NCBI GenBank assembly: GCA_019637395.1 | Contig: JAHBVR010000011.1 | Location: 186,001-250,000 of the forward strand | Length of the DNA stretch: 64,000 nucleotides | From: Vulcanimicrobiota bacterium | GTDB lineage: Bacteria > Vulcanimicrobiota > Xenobia > Xenobiales > JADMJV01 | Direction of reading: 5' to 3' | Part shown: one piece after another, positions 32,758-40,299 of the stretch | Layout: every line of letters begins with the position of its first letter | Numbering within the stretch: the first letter of the stretch is position 1 | Translations under genes and position numbers: made by a program | Notes under the pieces: generated by a model | The model's input: the letters and a program-made list of their open reading frames with translations, nothing else | Databases searched by the model: none | What the model was told of the DNA's origin: nothing

Positions 32758-33165
32758 ATGAATCAAGTCTTCCTCAGTTTAATCCTGGCTTTGGGCGGCC
32801 CGCCTCAGGACACCCGGGCAGCGGGCCAGCGGCCCCCCATCACTTCAGATGCAGGCGACCAGATGGAACAAATTAGCCAGAGCAGTAACACCAGTAGCTC
32901 CTCCTCATCCTCAAACGGCTCGTCCTCCGGACACCGCAGGCGCCCGCCGCCACCTCCGCCCGGAGACAACTCATCCTCTACGACCAATAGTTCATCCACA
33001 AGCAGCGATGGCTACCCCACCAATTCAAGCAGCAGCAATTCCTCCTCCAGCGGCTCCACTTCTTCGAGCTCATCCGACAGTTCCAGCTCAAGCTCATCCA
33101 CTTCTAGGAGAAAGCCACCACCACGGAGCTCGAGCTCGTCCTCGTCCAGCTCGACCAGTCCTTAA
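32758..33165 (+). CDS. Ser-rich low-complexity secreted protein
   Basis: 135 residues from ATG 32758, with AGAGAGG 7 nt upstream. A weak hydrophobic N-terminus (FLSLILALGG) precedes about 100 residues of Ser, Asn, Thr and Gly, broken by two Arg/Pro clusters (HRRRPPPPPPG and SRRKPPPRS). No globular domain is present. The Ser-rich composition resembles the linker of the dioxygenase lipoprotein at 35761. It may be an exported, modified surface peptide, or a decaying gene made of linker-type DNA; the start and ribosome site favour expression. Confidence 0.5.
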   Translation: MNQVFLSLILALGGPPQDTRAAGQRPPITSDAGDQMEQISQSSNTSSSSSSSNGSSSGHRRRPPPPPPGDNSSSTTNSSSTSSDGYPTNSSSSNSSSSGSTSSSSSDSSSSSSSTSRRKPPPRSSSSSSSSSTSP

Positions 33166-33318
33166 GCCTGCTGGCTTCAAGAAAGGTTCAGGCACCTCTT
33201 TGAGCTCCCTTAACTAGCCTGCTCAGACCTGGCAGGGGAGAGAAAGGAGAGCAACGTGAGCTATCAGCATCGAGCCTTTGAACAAATCCTGGGGGTAGCT
33301 GAGCGAGGACGAGATAGT
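33166..33318. other. Intergenic with short stub frame
   Basis: Within this interval AAAGGAG precedes a GTG at 33256 that opens a 21-codon frame (SYQHRAFEQILGVAERG) ending at 33321, just where the dioxygenase remnant begins in another frame. It may be the surviving 5' end of the disrupted gene or unrelated; no family is recognisable. Confidence 0.3.
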
Positions 33319-33319
33319 T

Positions 33320-33476
33320 GACAAAGACGGCCATTACTCTATGTACGACCTTCAGCTACCACGGCCAACAAACCGGCTGCAGCTCTCAAATCGCCATGAC
33401 CCTGCAAATCCCGGACATTACCGGCCACACCACCAATGGGTGCGTCCTGAATTTGGAAGTCGGTGTTCCCGGATAG
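33320..33476 (+). pseudogene. Decayed intradiol dioxygenase remnant 1
   Basis: From 33320 the frame reads DKDGHYSMYDLQ, matching CDRDGNYSLYTV in the intact dioxygenase at 35761-36741. From 33396, in a shifted frame, it reads MTLQIPDITGHTTNGCVLNL and then EVGVPG and stop, matching the intact C-terminus SLQIAEMTGDTTNGFVLNLEIGIAV. The middle, including the His-x-His metal site, is deleted and the two parts are out of frame. This is clearly a dead relative, ending one base before the converging kinase gene. Confidence 0.75.
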
Positions 33477-35105
33477 TTAGTGCCCGCCGGGACCGAAGCC
33501 GCCTCCGCCTGGTGGTCCTATCGAAGGTCCACCAGGCCCTGGACCTCCGGGGCCGCCGGGCCCAGCTGGCCCTCCCGGTCCGCCCGGCCCACCCGGCCTC
33601 GAGCCGCTCATTCCATTGGGTCCCGGACCTGAGGAGGCGCTCCCGCTGGGAACCGTCTGGGCAGACGTGCCGACCGAACTCCTGGTACTCGAGACGGATT
33701 GAGTCTGAACTGTCTGATTGCCTGCCCCCGTAGTCGTATATATCGGTGGCGGCGGCGGACTCTCAGTCGGCGTCGGTTTAATTTCCGGCACGGTCTTTTC
33801 AACTGGTGTCGGTTCGGGTTGAACTCTTGCCACATTCGTGACGGTAGGATAAGGCGCGGCTGCCGGCTCCGCGGCCGGCTTTTTCAAAGGCAAGTGCACC
33901 GGATACGAGCTCCCCGGGACCTTCGGTCGCTCTCCAAGGGTCCTAACCGTCTCATGCTCACTGGTCGCTTCAGAACGTTCTGCCATGTCCGACGAGCGCG
34001 ATGGTGGACGCGGCAGGGGTTTTGAGTCGCGGGCCGGCTGTTCAGGCTCCACCATTTTACTTTCAAGTGGAGCCCTGGATTCAACGGGAGCGACCACCGG
34101 AGAGTTGGAGGTTAGCGGCGCAACCGGAACAGGCCCCGACCGGCTGGATAGAAACAGCCAACCCATCAATGCCACCGCGGCCGTCGTCAAGCCGCCGGTT
34201 ACAGCGTATAGAACGTTGTCGGCTCGGTGCGCCGGCCTCTGGAGCACCTCGATCGGCTCGCCTTCATCGATTTCCAGCATCCGGCGCAAGGCCATGCCGG
34301 CCTCGGCCGCGCTTTGGAAGCGCGACTCCTTGCGGGTGGCCATCATCTTTTTGATCACCGAGTCCAGCCACGGAGGCACGGCGGAGTTGATGGCCCTGAC
34401 CGAAGGCACGATTCCATCAGCTGCCACCACATCAATGGGACTGGGTGGCGTGCGTCCGGTCAACAGGTTAAAGAGAGTTGCACCCAGGCCGTAGATGTCG
34501 GAGCGCTCATCGGTTCCGCCCGAGTGCTGGTATTGCTCCAATGGAGCGTAGCCCATCGAGCCGACTCCCTGCAAAAAGGTGGCCGTGAGCGCCCCGGTGA
34601 CCTGAACTCTGGCGATGCCGAAATCGATCAATTTGATCCTATCCTTTTCATCCACCATCACATTAGACGGCTTAAGATCTCGAAACAGGATCGTCGGGTT
34701 CTGACGATGCAGAAATTCCAGCACTTCACACAGTTGCTTGGCCCAAACCAGCACGGTGGAAACGGAAATCCGACCCTCCTGGGCTACGCGCTGGGCCAGC
34801 GTCTGGCCGGGCAAATACTCCATGACCAGATAACCATGGCCATCTTCTTCGAGGTAATCAAGCACCCTCACCAGATTCGGATGACTGAGGTTCTTCAGCA
34901 AGGAGGCTTCGTGGCGAAACTGCTTCATCGACTTAAGCTGTTCGCCATCTTGCTGAAGTAAGCGGGTCACCTTCACGGCCACTCGGCCTTCTTCACCGTC
35001 GCACAGGAACACGCGACCCATGCCACCCTGCCCAAGCATTGAAATCAAACGGTAGCGACGGGTCATCACGTCGCTCAGGCGGCAGGTATCGACATCAATC
35101 ATCAT
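33477..35105 (-). CDS. Hanks-type Ser/Thr protein kinase, membrane anchored
   Basis: 542 residues from ATG 35105, chosen because AAAGGAG then lies 8 nt upstream (an ATG at 35111 is only 2 nt from it). The kinase domain has the glycine loop LGQGGMGRVF, VAVK (Lys45), FRDLKPSNV (Asp143; Phe replaces His of the usual HRD), DFG (161-163) and APLE. One membrane segment follows near residue 310, then an extracytoplasmic Pro/Thr/Ser-rich region ending in about 45 residues of Gly-Pro repeats (GGPGGPGGPAGPGG). It should phosphorylate Ser/Thr on cytoplasmic proteins; FHA proteins are typical targets. Confidence 0.93.
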   Translation of the reverse strand: MMIDVDTCRLSDVMTRRYRLISMLGQGGMGRVFLCDGEEGRVAVKVTRLLQQDGEQLKSMKQFRHEASLLKNLSHPNLVRVLDYLEEDGHGYLVMEYLPGQTLAQRVAQEGRISVSTVLVWAKQLCEVLEFLHRQNPTILFRDLKPSNVMVDEKDRIKLIDFGIARVQVTGALTATFLQGVGSMGYAPLEQYQHSGGTDERSDIYGLGATLFNLLTGRTPPSPIDVVAADGIVPSVRAINSAVPPWLDSVIKKMMATRKESRFQSAAEAGMALRRMLEIDEGEPIEVLQRPAHRADNVLYAVTGGLTTAAVALMGWLFLSSRSGPVPVAPLTSNSPVVAPVESRAPLESKMVEPEQPARDSKPLPRPPSRSSDMAERSEATSEHETVRTLGERPKVPGSSYPVHLPLKKPAAEPAAAPYPTVTNVARVQPEPTPVEKTVPEIKPTPTESPPPPPIYTTTGAGNQTVQTQSVSSTRSSVGTSAQTVPSGSASSGPGPNGMSGSRPGGPGGPGGPAGPGGPGGPGPGGPSIGPPGGGGFGPGGH

Positions 35106-35164
35106 AGCCATGGCTCCTTTAGTAACTTCTCAGCACTCCAGGAACATCCTATGGTCAGTCTGTC

Positions 35165-35446
35165 TCAGCCGGCACAGAGTGGCTTTGGGGAGGCCAGATG
35201 GTTCAGGCCGATTGAGCCATAAGCCACCGCCACCAGAGACATCGCCACCCCGGTGTATAAAACTCTCAAGTCTTCCTCGAGAGTGGTACAGGCAATGACG
35301 AATGTCAGCAAGCCCAACACCGCCAATCCTCGGCAGGTCATCCTGACGCTGCGCCGGGCGCTCTCCGAGCCGCCGAGCACCAGGTGAGGAAGAGCGACTG
35401 TTAAGAACGACAGACTGAACAAGCCCAGAAAAATTGATCCAATCAT
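35165..35446 (-). CDS. Small membrane protein, unknown
   Basis: 93 residues with three hydrophobic stretches (IFLGLFSLSFLTVALPHLVLGG; GLAVLGLLTFVIAC; VLYTGVAMSLVAVAYGSIG) joined by short polar loops. It begins at ATG 35446 without a recognisable ribosome site and lies upstream of, and in the same direction as, the kinase. No family recognised. Composition supports a real small membrane protein, but evidence is limited. Confidence 0.45.
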   Translation of the reverse strand: MIGSIFLGLFSLSFLTVALPHLVLGGSESARRSVRMTCRGLAVLGLLTFVIACTTLEEDLRVLYTGVAMSLVAVAYGSIGLNHLASPKPLCAG

Positions 35447-35589
35447 AACTTTAGTTATTCATCGTGGGCCAAACTCGGCCTTTAAGGCCCGCTCGTGCGA
35501 ATACCGCGATTTCATTGCGTCAGGCCGCTTTCTTAGCAAAGTTTTAGGAAATTCTAGCGGCCCCAAGCAGCCTTCAGGCTCGAGCCATC

Positions 35590-35633
35590 CTGACCTTAAG
35601 TTGCAGCACGCAGATTAAGAGCACCTTTACCAG
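35590..35633 (+). repeat. Dioxygenase leader repeat, copy 1
   Basis: This 44-bp segment (CTGACCTTAAG...CAGATTAA...CCAG) is a diverged copy of the leader directly upstream of the intact dioxygenase gene (35703-35746). The flanking repeat indicates that this locus once held tandem dioxygenase genes. Confidence 0.65.
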
Positions 35634-35667
35634 CGGGTTCATTCTCAACCTGGAGATCGGGATCTGA
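35623..35667 (+). pseudogene. Decayed intradiol dioxygenase remnant 2 (3' end)
   Basis: The frame reads TFTSGFILNLEIGI and stop, equivalent to TTNGFVLNLEIGIAV at the end of the intact gene 1.1 kb downstream. It lies directly after a copy of the same leader sequence, so nearly the whole coding region is deleted between leader and 3' end. Only about 15 codons remain. Best explained by tandem gene copies and internal deletion. Confidence 0.65.
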
Positions 35668-35702
35668 GTCGGTCTCAAAAAGTCTTCAGAATTGCCAAAG
35701 TC

Positions 35703-35746
35703 TGACCTTAAGCTGCGTGTCGCAGATTAAAACACACTTAACCAGG
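35703..35746 (+). promoter_or_regulatory. Dioxygenase leader with hairpin, repeat copy 2
   Basis: Contains TTAA-G-CTGCG-TGT-CGCAG-A-TTAA, a hairpin with a perfect 5-bp core (35713-35725) extended by TTAA pairs. It is followed by the AGGAGG ribosome site at 35744-35749. The same leader recurs at 35590-35633 with the outer TTAA arms kept, but the core of the hairpin is weakened there. Could be an operator or an RNA element. Confidence 0.45.
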
Positions 35747-35760
35747 AGGTGACCCAATCT

Positions 35761-36741
35761 ATGTGCCACTACGAAGAAGGCGAAGAGATCCCCGAACACG
35801 ACCGTGGTCTCCAGCACGACTTGGAAACGATGAACAGACGCAGTCTTCTGGGGGTCCTGGTGAAAGCCGGGATGACTCTGGGGCTCGTAGGTTGCGGTTC
35901 AAGCAGCGCCGGCTCCTCCTTCTCAGGCGGCAGCAGCAGCAGCGGCAGCTCAGGTAATACCGTTTCCAGCTCCACCAGCAGCACGCTCAGTAATGGAACC
36001 ACCACCACAACCTCCAGCACGGGCTCAACCAGCACAGGTTCCACCACCACCAGCTCAAGTGGGAGCACCACGACCACTTCCACTACCACCAGCTCGACCA
36101 CCACCGGTGGCTCGGGCTGCGCCGTCATTCCCAGCGAGACCGGTGGCCCCTATCCAGGCGACGGCTCCAATGGCCCCAACGCACTCACGATGTCCGGAAT
36201 CGTGCGTAGCGACATCCGTTCCAGCTTTGGCTCCTACAGCGGGACGGCGGCGGGGATTCCCCTCACCATCAACCTGACCCTGGTGAACACCAACGCCAGC
36301 TGCGCCGCCCTGTCCGGATACGCGATCTACATTTGGCACTGCGACCGCGACGGGAATTACTCGCTTTACACCGTCACCAACCAAAATTACTTGCGCGGCG
36401 TGCAAGTCACCGACTCCGTGGGCAAGGTCAGCTTCACCAGTATCTTCCCGGGTTGCTATTCTGGACGCTGGCCGCACATCCACTTTGAGATCTACCCGAG
36501 CCTGGCTTCGGCCACCAGCTCGTCCAACAACATCAAAACGTCCCAAATTGCACTGACTACCAATGCCTGCAATCAGGTCTACGCAACCACTGGTTACTCC
36601 TCCAGCCAGAGCAACTTCAGAAACATCACCCTGGCGACCGACAATGTCTTCAGTGACGGTTATTCTCTGCAAATCGCTGAAATGACCGGCGATACGACCA
36701 ATGGTTTCGTACTCAACCTCGAAATCGGCATCGCCGTTTAA
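35761..36741 (+). CDS. Intradiol ring-cleavage dioxygenase lipoprotein (Tat-type signal)
   Basis: 326 residues. ATG 35761 is placed correctly after AGGAGG and gives the N-terminus DRGLQHDLETMNRRSLLG, a form usual in exported intradiol dioxygenases. NRRSLL looks like a Tat signal and LVGC (Cys45) a lipobox. A 75-residue Ser/Thr/Gly linker precedes the catalytic domain, which starts at ETGGPYPGDG. Fe(III) ligands are predicted as Tyr in DRDGNYSLY, and Tyr plus the two His in GCYSGRWPHIHFE. Such enzymes cleave catechol-type rings between the hydroxyls. The Tat genes follow directly. Confidence 0.9.
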   Translation: MCHYEEGEEIPEHDRGLQHDLETMNRRSLLGVLVKAGMTLGLVGCGSSSAGSSFSGGSSSSGSSGNTVSSSTSSTLSNGTTTTTSSTGSTSTGSTTTSSSGSTTTTSTTTSSTTTGGSGCAVIPSETGGPYPGDGSNGPNALTMSGIVRSDIRSSFGSYSGTAAGIPLTINLTLVNTNASCAALSGYAIYIWHCDRDGNYSLYTVTNQNYLRGVQVTDSVGKVSFTSIFPGCYSGRWPHIHFEIYPSLASATSSSNNIKTSQIALTTNACNQVYATTGYSSSQSNFRNITLATDNVFSDGYSLQIAEMTGDTTNGFVLNLEIGIAV

Positions 36742-36761
36742 AGCAAAGGAGCCACAACCAG

Positions 36762-36935
36762 ATGTTTGGACTAGGTATCGGCGAGTGCATTGCGCTCGTT
36801 CTGGTCTTCGCTCTAATTTTCGGACCCAGACTGATGATCAGTATGGGCTCACGCCTGGCCAGTAGCCTGACTGGATTTCATCGGGCCTTTCGGGCCGCCG
36901 AACTGCCCAAACTGCCGGCTGAGAGCGCCTCTTGA
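36762..36935 (+). CDS. Short TatA/B-like protein
   Basis: 57 residues: MFGLGIGECIALVLVFALIF followed by GPRLMISMGSRLASSLTGFHRAFRAA. The N-terminal FGLGIGE helix, the FGP hinge and the amphipathic helix are the TatA/TatB layout; FGPRLM replaces the common FGPKKLPELG. AAAGGAG lies 10 nt upstream and the stop overlaps the tatC start (TTGA). It probably contributes the TatB-like or a second TatA-like part of the translocase. Its size is at the lower limit of the family. Confidence 0.85.
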   Translation: MFGLGIGECIALVLVFALIFGPRLMISMGSRLASSLTGFHRAFRAAELPKLPAESAS

Positions 36936-37633
36936 ACGACAAGCGGATGAGCCTGGTCAGCCACCTGGAAGAATTGCGCTGGCGCATTCTCTGGTCGCTG
37001 CTTTATTGGGTCATCGGGTGCGTCATATGCTACCACCTCATCCCCCGGTTGTTGGATATGACCACCCCGCTCTTGGGCGGTAACAAGCTGATTTTTACGG
37101 GACCGACCGAGGCTTTCTTCGCCTACCTGAACGCGGCCATGGTGGGGGGCGCCTGCCTGGTGGCTCCCATCGTGCTCTATCACATCTTGATGTTCATCCT
37201 GCCTGGTCTGGAACGAGGTGAACGCCGCTGGGTGTTGCGCCTCCTTCCCTTGAGCATTGTCCAGTTCGTACTGGGTTGCTGGTTCTCACTCAAAATGGTG
37301 TTGCCCACCACCATGCAGTTCTTTCTGAGCTTTGGCACCGAGACGCTGGTCCCCCAGATCAAAATCGGCGAGTTCATCAGTTTCGTCGTAACCACGACCG
37401 TGCTCTGCGGCGTCATTTTCGAACTTCCGATCGTCCTGTTCTTTCTGTCCGCCATCGGCCTGGTCAGCTCACGCTTTTTGATTCGCCAGCGCCGCATGGC
37501 CTACTTTCTGGCCTTCGTGGTGGCGGCGGTGTCCACTCCCACGCCGGACGCCTTCACCGCCACCATGGTCGCCCTGCCGATTCTCATCAATTACGAGCTT
37601 AGTCTGATTTTAATCCGCTTCAGCGGCAAATAA
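36932..37633 (+). CDS. tatC: Sec-independent translocase protein TatC
   Basis: 233 residues with six predicted membrane segments. Family landmarks are the N-terminal MSLVSHLEELRWRIL, FTGPTEAFFAYL in the first periplasmic loop region, and VSTPTPDAFTATMVALPILINYEL near the end. TatC binds twin-arginine signal peptides and forms the receptor core of the translocase. TTG 36932 overlaps the upstream stop; ATG 36947 is an alternative start five codons later. It sits between two TatA/B-like genes and just behind a likely Tat substrate. Confidence 0.95.
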   Translation: MNDKRMSLVSHLEELRWRILWSLLYWVIGCVICYHLIPRLLDMTTPLLGGNKLIFTGPTEAFFAYLNAAMVGGACLVAPIVLYHILMFILPGLERGERRWVLRLLPLSIVQFVLGCWFSLKMVLPTTMQFFLSFGTETLVPQIKIGEFISFVVTTTVLCGVIFELPIVLFFLSAIGLVSSRFLIRQRRMAYFLAFVVAAVSTPTPDAFTATMVALPILINYELSLILIRFSGK

Positions 37634-37648
37634 CCCGGAGGATACACA

Positions 37649-37867
37649 ATGAACGACAAACTCTTGCTCCTGTGGGCGCTCGGCCCCAGCGAAATGGTTC
37701 TGCTGGCCGTGGCCGCGCTCTTTATCTTCGGCCCCAAACGTTTACCTGAACTCGGCCAGGCTCTGGGAGAAGGCCTCAGTTCCTTCCGCAACGCCAGCCA
37801 GGGCCCGGCCAAACCTCTCTCTCCCCCATCCTCTCCGTCCCTCCCCGAGCCGGAACCGGCCGCCTGA
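37649..37867 (+). CDS. tatA: TatA/B-family translocase protein
   Basis: 72 residues: LGPSEMVLLAVAALFIFGPKRLPELGQALGEGLSSFRN is a textbook TatA sequence with the short membrane helix, FGPKRLPELG hinge and amphipathic helix, followed by a Pro/Ser-rich tail. CCCGGAGGA lies just upstream of ATG 37649. TatA multimers form the transport-competent patch recruited by TatBC. With the two genes before it, it makes a complete TatABC-type set. Confidence 0.93.
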   Translation: MNDKLLLLWALGPSEMVLLAVAALFIFGPKRLPELGQALGEGLSSFRNASQGPAKPLSPPSSPSLPEPEPAA

Positions 37868-37906
37868 GCCAAGGCCTAAATCAGACAGACCCCTGGAGGA
37901 TGGTCA

Positions 37907-39148
37907 ATGGGCGTCTTTGCTCAACTCAAGATCTCCAATGCACCCGTATTGTTCATGGAAAACCAGGTCCATCCGGATCTGCTTCAGTTGTTCACGCCCG
38001 CAGAACGCGAGGAAAATGCTGTGCCCTTCCCGGGCCAAGACCCGGCCTTGAAGGAGCAAGACCTGGAAAAAGTTCATACCTATGAATATCGCTCCACAGC
38101 GGGCTTTCTCTGCGACCGCCTGGACGTCATCGGCTTTACCCTGGCCCGGGTCCAAAAAGTCTTTGCCACCTTTAAGAGGCGCCGCCGTTCCTATCTGCCC
38201 GTCCTGCAGTTTGAAGCCTGGCAGCGCCACATCGATTATCTCACCCAACATGGCCTGACCTCTTGGAATCTCAAAACCCCCGCCAATCTGCAGCGATGCC
38301 CGGCCGAGCAGTTGAAGGACTGGGACCAGCAGGGCTACCCTGAGCTGGATGAACTCCTCAGCCCAAAACAGACCAACACCCACCTCGGCTTCCCTATCGA
38401 AGATTACGACCCGCGCTACTGCTGGAGGGCCCTCTTATCCAGCGTTTCACGCAACTCTGAGGTTGTTCTTGACTATAGCGAGCTGGTGAACGCCGGCTAC
38501 TATGAAACTGCCGATCTTTTTGCCGAGCACCAGCCCTCCCCTCATGAGCAGTTCGCCGTTCAAACCACCATCCTGACCGAAGGCCCGACCGACCGGCAAG
38601 TAATCAAAAACAGCTTACGCTGCCGCTACCCGCATCTGGCCCACCTCTATCAATTCCTGGACTTCCACGGTAACGCAAGCACCGCTCGCGAGCTGGGCAA
38701 CTTGGTGAAGGCCTTCGCGGCCTGCCGCCTGGAGGGACGCTTTATCGCCATTTTCGATTCCGACACTGCCGGCCTGGAAACGCACCAGGAACTGCTCCAG
38801 CTCGAACTTCCCGGCAATATCAAAGTGCTCACCCTCCCCCCGCTAGAGCTAGCCAGCCGCTATCCGACCTTCGGGCCCATGGGAGAACTGGCCGAAATGG
38901 ACGTCAACAACCTTGCCTGCGGCCTGGAGATGTATCTGGGCGAAACCGTCCTCCGCGGAAGGTCCGGCCAGTTAGCGAAAGTTCATTGGACCGGTTACAA
39001 TAAGCGCATGAAACGTTACCAGGGCGAGCTCCTCGACAAAGCCTGGCTCCGAGAAGTATTCCTCGTCGCGGTCGAGCGAGATCCTGAAGCCATTGACTGG
39101 ACCGGCATTGACTCTATCCTCAAGGCCATCTTCGACGCCTTTAACTGA
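37907..39148 (+). CDS. HEPN/Toprim-associated domain protein
   Basis: 413 residues from ATG 37907, with GGAGGA at 37895-37900. The N-terminal region begins MGVFAQLKISNAPVLFMENQ, typical of the HEPN/Toprim-N family, and a Toprim module follows with Glu225 in ILTEGPTDRQVI and the DxD pair Asp284/Asp286 in IAIFDSDTAG. Toprim domains of this kind bind metal and act on nucleic acid; the family is predicted to function in conflict/defence systems, but I know of no settled activity. It lies alone behind tatA. Experimental role unproven. Confidence 0.8.
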   Translation: MGVFAQLKISNAPVLFMENQVHPDLLQLFTPAEREENAVPFPGQDPALKEQDLEKVHTYEYRSTAGFLCDRLDVIGFTLARVQKVFATFKRRRRSYLPVLQFEAWQRHIDYLTQHGLTSWNLKTPANLQRCPAEQLKDWDQQGYPELDELLSPKQTNTHLGFPIEDYDPRYCWRALLSSVSRNSEVVLDYSELVNAGYYETADLFAEHQPSPHEQFAVQTTILTEGPTDRQVIKNSLRCRYPHLAHLYQFLDFHGNASTARELGNLVKAFAACRLEGRFIAIFDSDTAGLETHQELLQLELPGNIKVLTLPPLELASRYPTFGPMGELAEMDVNNLACGLEMYLGETVLRGRSGQLAKVHWTGYNKRMKRYQGELLDKAWLREVFLVAVERDPEAIDWTGIDSILKAIFDAFN

Positions 39149-39443
39149 ATGGCCTTATTTGGCGCAAACAAGGCCGCACACCTAGCGGGGCACTTTCTTC
39201 TCCAGCCAGTTCACCCGCTCCCGATGATAGGTGACCTCAGGCGTCACAAGGGCCACCGCAGGCACCTCTTCAGGGAACTTTGGATGGCTCCGCCGCACGG
39301 ACCCTGCTCTGGCTGAACCGCCTACAGCCCAAGCGCTCCTATAAATGCAGCCGCAATTTGTAGCAGGACGCTCGAACATCAAACGGAAACCTTGAACCTT
39401 ATCGGGGCTCGAGAATAGAGCGACTGAAATGGGAGGGTTTACT
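39149..39443. other. Intergenic, possible relic frame
   Basis: No gene I can support. A minus-strand frame of 66 codons (39382-39182) ending ALVTPEVTYHRERVNWLEKK has a plausible composition but matches nothing I recognise and lacks a ribosome site. The right end carries the GGGAGG site of the next gene. Confidence 0.35.
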
Positions 39444-40052
39444 ATGAATCAATGGGCGATGGTTGCCAAAAGCCTACAAGGCCTCTACTACTGCGTCTTG
39501 CTGGGCGTATGCGCGGCCTTGCTGGCCTGGTTTGTGCCCGGCCCGGCCAGCTACTTGACCATGGCCGCCGGATTAGGCGTCTTTCTAGCTCAACTCTCCT
39601 GCGTCGTGCAAGGCCCTCCCGAAATGGGCGGGCGACCGCAACTTCAAATGTACGTCTTGCTGACCATCGTCAGTCAGCTTCTGTCCATGATGTACACTTA
39701 CAAAATTAAGCACGACTTCGGCTTCCTCATGAGCACCCCCGGCGCGGTGATGGGCGGCCTGATCGGCCTGATCGGTTTCGGCGCCGCCATGATCTCGCTA
39801 CTTGGACTGGCCAATATGTCCGACGGCCTCAACCGCAGTGACATCGGCAGCCAGTTCATGACCTTGATTTATATGGTGGGTGCCGCTTTCGTGGCCACCT
39901 TCATACTGGCCAAGGTGATGCCCATCTTATTGCTGGCCGGTATTATCGCCGTCCCACTCTTCGCCATCATCTTTGTCGTCATCTATAGCCGCGCCATCCG
40001 CGACCTCTGGAAAGCCGCCCTGACCCAGTCCGAAGGCGCCCGCGAACTATAA
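39444..40052 (+). CDS. Polytopic membrane protein, unknown
   Basis: 202 residues from ATG 39444, 7 nt after GGGAGG (an in-frame ATG at 39429 precedes that site). Five or six hydrophobic helices are visible: GLYYCVLLGVCAALLAWFV, YLTMAAGLGVFLAQL, LQMYVLLTIVSQLLSMMYTY, GAVMGGLIGLIGFGAAMISLLG, LIYMVGAAFVATFILAKVMP and LLAGIIAVPLFAIIFVVIYS. No motif points to an activity. It is a single gene between the HEPN/Toprim gene and insertion-sequence debris. Confidence 0.75.
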   Translation: MNQWAMVAKSLQGLYYCVLLGVCAALLAWFVPGPASYLTMAAGLGVFLAQLSCVVQGPPEMGGRPQLQMYVLLTIVSQLLSMMYTYKIKHDFGFLMSTPGAVMGGLIGLIGFGAAMISLLGLANMSDGLNRSDIGSQFMTLIYMVGAAFVATFILAKVMPILLLAGIIAVPLFAIIFVVIYSRAIRDLWKAALTQSEGAREL

Positions 40053-40299
40053 TTCAGCCTCAGGATGCTGTCCCGGCCGGACTCCCTTGCCACCCAACTT
40101 TGCGACCTTGATCCGCAAGAGCCTACCAGGCCAGGTCGCCTTCGGCCATATCCACCTCATCCACGTGGCCGTACCTTGCCGAAGTGCTCGGTTTCACGGG
40201 AAGTGCAGACGATGAGCCAAAGGTCAGCTCCGCCGGCCACTCCACCTCCACGGTAAACTCCAACGGAGATTCCGCAGTAGCAATATCCAGGGGCTCAGA
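40053..40299. other. Intergenic before IS630 remnant
   Basis: No gene is supported. A minus-strand open frame (40356-40123, 77 codons) spans it and overlaps the start of the IS630 remnant; it has no recognised homology and no ribosome site, so I leave it out. Confidence 0.35.

Noticed and set aside
39182-39382. Minus-strand 66-codon frame
   Set aside because: Plausible amino-acid composition near its end, but no ribosome site, no homology I recognise and no operon context.
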